The notes below the pieces were generated by a model. It ran no database searches. It was not told the origin of the DNA and worked only from the letters and a program-made list of their open reading frames with translations. From contig JAJYAH010000233.1 in assembly GCA_021779635.1 (NCBI GenBank), positions 1 to 8,951 of the forward strand: DNA of 8,951 bases, given 5' to 3'. The DNA is from Pseudomonadota bacterium. Lineage in GTDB: Bacteria; Pseudomonadota; Alphaproteobacteria; Rhizobiales; Xanthobacteraceae. Shown piece after piece: positions 6,419 to 8,951 of the stretch (positions within the stretch are counted from its first letter, which is position 1; every line of letters begins with the position of its first letter). Both the position numbers and the translations under genes were made by a program.

Positions 6419-6610
6419 ATGAGTATTTCGGCGATCACGACATCAGCCCCTGTCACGGCGTCAGCCCCGGTGACGGCCTCCGATACCAGCGCGGCCAAAA
6501 CCCCGGACACGTCGAACGACGGCAATGCCGACGATGCGACCGAGGCCCAGCCTCCGGTTGTGGCAACCCTTCCCCCCGGCCAGGGAACGCGGATCGACCA
6601 GATCGTCTGA
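6419..6610 (+). CDS. Small low-complexity protein of unknown function (63 aa)
   Basis: A 63-residue protein rich in Ala, Thr, Ser, Pro and Asp, starting MSISAITTSAPVTAS and ending GQGTRIDQIV. It has no hydrophobic segment or cysteine and is probably disordered. Support for its being real is a strong ribosome binding site, AAGGA (6406-6410), 8 bases before the ATG, and a last segment (PPVVATLPPGQGTRIDQIV) that looks more ordered and family-like than the rest. Residues 9-20 are a duplication (SAPVTA twice). The promoter is probably within 6261-6418, where I cannot fix a clear -35/-10 pair. Function is unknown. The short length leaves some chance that it is not expressed. Confidence 0.6.
   Translation: MSISAITTSAPVTASAPVTASDTSAAKTPDTSNDGNADDATEAQPPVVATLPPGQGTRIDQIV
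6443..6478 (+). repeat. Tandem duplication of 18 bp inside the small gene
   Basis: Units 6443-6460 and 6461-6478 (TCAGCCCCTGTCACGGCG and TCAGCCCCGGTGACGGCC) agree in 15 of 18 bases and encode SAPVTA twice in frame. Confidence 0.7.
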
Positions 6611-6654
6611 GCGGGTTCGCTCGAATTCGAGCAAGCCGCGGCATGGCGCCCGCT
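6610..6654. repeat. Palindrome with outer arms after the small gene
   Basis: GCTCGAATTCGAGC (6619-6632) is a perfect 14-bp palindrome. AGCGGG (6610-6615) and CCCGCT (6649-6654) can pair around it, starting at the stop codon of the small gene. With no T-tract it may be a transcript-end structure or simply a chance palindrome. Confidence 0.4.
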
Positions 6655-6737
6655 AGCTGCCGCCAGGGAAAACAACCGCCGCAAGTTTGCCGGAAATAGC
6701 GCGATCATCGAGACGGCGCGGGGAACGGGCGCATCGC

Positions 6738-7412
6738 ATGATCGTAAAATGGCTGCTGCAGACCCTGATCTGGATCGTCGCGATCGGCGCGCTGTTGTTC
6801 GTGCCCGCGGGCACGCTGCACTGGCCGGCGGCGTGGGTGTTCCTGGCGACGCTCGCCGTGATCGGCATAACGGGCGGATGGTGGCTGGCCCGGACCGATC
6901 CGGCGCTGCTTGCCGAGCGGATGCGCCCGCTGATGCGGGCCGAACAGCCGGCCGCCGACAAGAAATTTATCGTGGTGTTCGGCGCGACGGCTCTGATCTG
7001 GCTGATCGCCATCGGGTTCGATGCCCGCTGGCACGCCTCCGCCGTCCCGATCGCCCTGCACGCGCTCGGTTTTGCCATGATGGTCGGCTCCAGCGTCTTT
7101 GTCATGTGGGTGATGCACGAGAATTCGTTCGCGTCAGTGGTCGTCAGGCTGCAGACCGAGCGCGGCCACCGCGTCGTCAGCACCGGCCCCTACGCCTGGG
7201 TACGGCATCCGATGTACAGCGGCGCCGTTCTGCTTCTGGTCGGCGCATCGTTGCTGCTGGGCTCGTGGTGGGGCGTGGCGATATCGCCGCTGTTCGCTGT
7301 GCTGTTCGCCGTGCGCGCCGGGATCGAGGAACGCGCGCTGATCGCGGGCCTGCCCGGCTATGCCGACTACGCCGCCCGGGTACGCTACCGGCTGGCGCCG
7401 GGACTTTGGTGA
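6738..7412 (+). CDS. Isoprenylcysteine carboxyl methyltransferase-like (ICMT/PEMT family) membrane protein
   Basis: A 224-residue protein with hydrophobic segments at about 5-23, 31-50, 77-94, 103-125 and a pair at 163-192. The C-terminal half carries the S-adenosylmethionine-binding signature of the ICMT/phospholipid methyltransferase group: GPYAWVRHPMYSG (150-162), then EERALIAGLPGYADYAARVRYRLAP (197-221), where the E-E, the Y-x-x-Y and the R-x-R-x-x-P residues are the usual conserved points. Bacterial members are inner-membrane methyltransferases, mostly of unknown substrate. True protein prenylation is not expected here, so the name is by similarity only. ATG 6738 gives the membrane start MIVKWLLQ. 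The Shine-Dalgarno is modest (GGGGAA about 12 bases upstream). A TTG at 6687 would add 17 basic residues. A composite palindrome lies just downstream. Confidence 0.85.
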   Translation: MIVKWLLQTLIWIVAIGALLFVPAGTLHWPAAWVFLATLAVIGITGGWWLARTDPALLAERMRPLMRAEQPAADKKFIVVFGATALIWLIAIGFDARWHASAVPIALHALGFAMMVGSSVFVMWVMHENSFASVVVRLQTERGHRVVSTGPYAWVRHPMYSGAVLLLVGASLLLGSWWGVAISPLFAVLFAVRAGIEERALIAGLPGYADYAARVRYRLAPGLW

Positions 7413-7447
7413 GAATCGAACCGCCGCCGGCAAAATGGCTTATACTG

Positions 7448-7517
7448 GAGCATGATCCGGGAAAGTGGGTACCGGTTTTCCCGGACAAACGGCTTCGTTT
7501 GTTCCAAGATCATGCTC
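7448..7517. repeat. Bradyrhizobium-type palindromic repeat with GAGCATGATC ends
   Basis: GAGCATGATC (7448-7457) and GATCATGCTC (7508-7517) are perfect 10-bp inverted ends. Inside, CCGGGAAA (7457-7464) pairs with TTTCCCGG (7477-7484). From memory, this GAGCATGATCCGG...GATCATGCTC element is common between genes in Bradyrhizobium and its relatives. It begins 36 bp after the methyltransferase stop codon. Confidence 0.8.
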
Positions 7518-7530
7518 AATCAAAAAGATA

Positions 7531-7567
7531 GAGCGAGATGGCTATTCGACGAATAGCCGTCTCGCTC
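7531..7567. repeat. Very strong 17-bp hairpin upstream of the GFA-family gene
   Basis: Arms 7531-7547 and 7551-7567 pair over 17 positions with a single T-G wobble at 7539/7559 and a GAC loop. It lies 13 bp after the previous palindrome, so the two seem to form one composite element. No T-tract follows on the plus strand. On the minus strand the hairpin is followed by TATCTTTTTG. It ends 31 bp before the GFA start codon. Confidence 0.8.
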
Positions 7568-7598
7568 CAGGGATAATGGCCATTCACGGAGCGGACCG

Positions 7599-7958
7599 AT
7601 GCCCCAGACCAAGACCTACACCGGCGGCTGCCACTGCGGCATGGTGCGTTTTGAATGCACCAGCGACCTGGCGATGGTGACCGCGTGCAATTGCTCGATC
7701 TGCACCAAGAAGGGCCTGCACTTCGCGTTCCTGCCGCCGAAGAGTTTCCAGTTGCGGGCCGGGGAGGACAATCTGAAGGAATATCTGTTCAACAAGCACG
7801 CGATCCGGCATCAGCTCTGCAACGACTGCGGCGTCGACGTGTTCGCGCGCGGCACCAAGCCTGACGGCACCGAGGTGATCGCGCTGAACGTCAGTTGCAT
7901 CGACGGCATCGAGCTGGAAAAGCTGGCGATGACGCCGATCGATGGAAGGAACAGGTGA
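7599..7958 (+). CDS. GFA-family zinc protein (glutathione-dependent formaldehyde-activating enzyme-like)
   Basis: A 119-residue protein of the GFA/CENP-V fold. It shows the full zinc-cysteine pattern: C11 and C13 (GGCHCG), C30, C32 and C35 (CNCSIC), and C74 and C77 (CNDCG). In Paracoccus Gfa, the first and last pairs form a structural zinc site and the middle three a second site. Gfa was described as promoting addition of formaldehyde to glutathione, but that activity is disputed and most members have no known substrate. It is shorter than Gfa itself, so a generic GFA-family name is safest. ATG 7599 follows GGAG (7588-7591) by 7 bases. The protein has no signal peptide and is cytosolic. The palindromic element just upstream probably separates it from the methyltransferase gene. 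Confidence 0.92.
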   Translation: MPQTKTYTGGCHCGMVRFECTSDLAMVTACNCSICTKKGLHFAFLPPKSFQLRAGEDNLKEYLFNKHAIRHQLCNDCGVDVFARGTKPDGTEVIALNVSCIDGIELEKLAMTPIDGRNR

Positions 7959-7993
7959 GATCTTAAGCTTGGGCGCGCTGCGAGTTCAGTTTC

Positions 7994-8044
7994 ACCTCTC
8001 CCGTAGGGAGAGGTCGGATCGCCCTTGCGATCCGGGTGAGGGGT
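7994..8044. repeat. Double-hairpin REP-like element after the GFA-family gene
   Basis: A perfect 9-bp stem (ACCTCTCCC 7994-8002 with GGGAGAGGT 8006-8014) is followed directly by a perfect 8-bp stem (CGGATCGC 8015-8022 with GCGATCCG 8027-8034), then GGTGAGGGG. The first stem and the GGTGAGGGG tail are shared with the elements at 3737-3889, so they belong to one repeat family. It lies between convergent genes, as they do. Confidence 0.75.
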
Positions 8045-8078
8045 CAGGGAGCCCGCTTGCGTTGTTGCAAATGCTGGC

Positions 8079-8122
8079 GTCAGTCATTCTGCATGTCCAG
8101 GTCAGTCATTCTAAATATCCAG
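8079..8122. repeat. Tandem 22-bp duplication across the GST stop codon
   Basis: Units 8079-8100 and 8101-8122 both begin GTCAGTCATTCT and end TCCAG, agreeing in 19 of 22 bases. The second unit contains the end of the GST gene (codons for LDI and the TAG stop). The first unit is the same stretch copied just beyond the stop, where the TAG position reads CAG. Confidence 0.75.
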
Positions 8123-8818
8123 CGCCTTGTAGCGGCGGAAGATGCCGTCCTCGTTGAAGGCGACGCGGCGGTCGCTGGCAAGATAGGCCTTGATGTTGGG
8201 TCGCGCGGCGACGCGGTCGTGCAGATCGACGAGCCCGGGGATGCTGCGCTCGAAGGCCTTCATGCGCCTCGGAAAGGCGTAGCGCAGCCCTTCCACGATC
8301 TGGAACAGCGAAAGATCGACATAGGTAGCCCGGCGGCCGGTGAGATAGGCGCCGCCATTGTTTTCCAGGAGCTGTTCGAAATAGCCGAGATATTTCGGCA
8401 CCCGCGCGCTCCAGAACTCGTCGGTGCGTTTTTTGGCGGGCTGGCGCTGATCCTCGTAATACAGCGACGGACCGAGCGGATGATGGGTGTCGTGAATTTC
8501 CAGCACGAAATCGGCCACCGTGAGCTGCAGCTGATGCACCCACAGCCGCCCTGCTTCCGCCTTCGGCGCCAGGCCATGCCGCGATCCCAGATAAAGGAGG
8601 ATGTTGGCGGTCTGCCCGATCACCAGTTGCCCGGCTCTCAGAAACGGCGGGGCGAACGGCGGCGTGCCGGTATGCGTCTCCATCATCTTGATCATCGCGG
8701 CCATGCCGCGTTCGCCGCGCGCGACATCGGCATAGTCGGCGCCGGCATCTTCCAGCGCGAGACGGACATATTCGCCGCGGCCCTGAATGCCCGGCCAATA
8801 GTAGAGCGCATATTTCAT
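8111..8818 (-). CDS. Glutathione S-transferase family protein
   Basis: A 235-residue cytosolic protein with the two-domain GST layout. The N-terminal thioredoxin-like domain (about 1-82) has MKYALYYWPGIQGRGEYVRL, with Tyr6/Tyr7 where Tyr-type GSTs hold the catalytic tyrosine, the cis-proline region FAPPFL (55-60) and the glutathione-binding turn GQTANILLYLG (68-78). The all-helical C-terminal domain (about 90-225) has the N-capping box T165-Y-V-D168 in RRATYVDLSLFQ and the usual ending IPGLVDLHDRVAARPNIKAYL. The RGRGE-xxRL pattern is closest to the sigma/pi/mu-like eukaryotic-type classes, but the class is not certain. The expected reaction is conjugation of glutathione to electrophiles. ATG 8818 follows GGGGA (8829-8825) by 6 bases, and an upstream ATG at 8917 would add an unrelated 33-residue stretch. 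The gene is convergent with the GFA-family gene. Confidence 0.92.
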   Translation of the reverse strand: MKYALYYWPGIQGRGEYVRLALEDAGADYADVARGERGMAAMIKMMETHTGTPPFAPPFLRAGQLVIGQTANILLYLGSRHGLAPKAEAGRLWVHQLQLTVADFVLEIHDTHHPLGPSLYYEDQRQPAKKRTDEFWSARVPKYLGYFEQLLENNGGAYLTGRRATYVDLSLFQIVEGLRYAFPRRMKAFERSIPGLVDLHDRVAARPNIKAYLASDRRVAFNEDGIFRRYKALDI

Positions 8819-8951
8819 GAGACATCCCCGACCGTTTCGGCCCGGCCCGGCCGGTTTATAGCTTTTAACATATCGACAAGGCATTCGTTCGAAGCCATCG
8901 CCGAAAATGGCGTCCATTCCCGGGATGACGGCGCTGACGGATTCTCAGATC
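8819..8951. other. Upstream region of the GST gene, no further gene seen
   Basis: This stretch should hold the GST promoter. A TATAAA on the minus strand (8861-8856) could be a -10, but no well-spaced -35 is present. An imperfect palindrome, CGTCCATTCCCGGGATGACG (8910-8929), resembles the CGTCATGCCCGGG-type repeat at 1924-1954. Confidence 0.35.

Noticed and set aside
6749..7531. A 260-codon open frame overlapping the methyltransferase-like gene in another frame
   Set aside because: Arg/Ala-rich shadow translation. The overlapping frame has membrane segments and the family motif.
8819..8917. N-terminal extension of the GST gene from ATG 8917
   Set aside because: The extra 33 residues do not resemble a GST start, while ATG 8818 has a GGGGA ribosome binding site and begins exactly at the first beta strand.

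Overview
The window looks like chromosomal DNA of an alphaproteobacterium in the Bradyrhizobium/Rhodopseudomonas group (Nitrobacteraceae). The evidence is strong G/C preference at third codon positions, an E. coli FumA-like class I fumarase, and intergenic palindromes resembling those I know from Bradyrhizobium-type genomes. This placement is inference, because no rRNA or other marker gene is present.

Left third (1-3691): a TetR-family regulator cut off by the left edge (minus strand) is divergent from a carotenoid-cleavage-type oxygenase (plus strand). A second plus-strand unit follows, with a polytopic membrane protein overlapping (ATGA) a YciB/IspZ septation-protein-A-family protein, and then a small beta-rich orphan protein. 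Both plus-strand promoters have the same layout: a 19-bp palindrome, 5 bp, a TTGAC -35 box, then a second, perfect 19-bp palindrome (core ATCTTTAC-N3-GTAAAGAT). The upstream palindrome at the oxygenase promoter also covers the likely -35 box of tetR. This looks like a local, autoregulated TetR regulon joining the oxygenase to two membrane proteins, and it is the most interesting part of the window.

Middle (3692-5765): an inverted pair of REP-like hairpin elements separates the orphan gene from a convergent class I [4Fe-4S] fumarate hydratase, which is complete and has its three cluster cysteines. A divergent intergenic region of about 220 bp follows.

Right part (5766-8951): a Sec-exported four-cysteine protein of unknown function, a 63-residue low-complexity protein with a good ribosome binding site, an isoprenylcysteine-methyltransferase-like membrane protein, a large composite palindromic repeat, a GFA-family zinc protein, a third REP-like element, and a minus-strand glutathione S-transferase. 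The GST stop codon lies in a 22-bp tandem duplication. No tRNA, rRNA, CRISPR array, transposase or phage gene was seen. The right-hand genes appear to be ordinary housekeeping or accessory genes with no clear shared pathway. GFA and GST are both glutathione-related families, but they are convergent and need not be linked.
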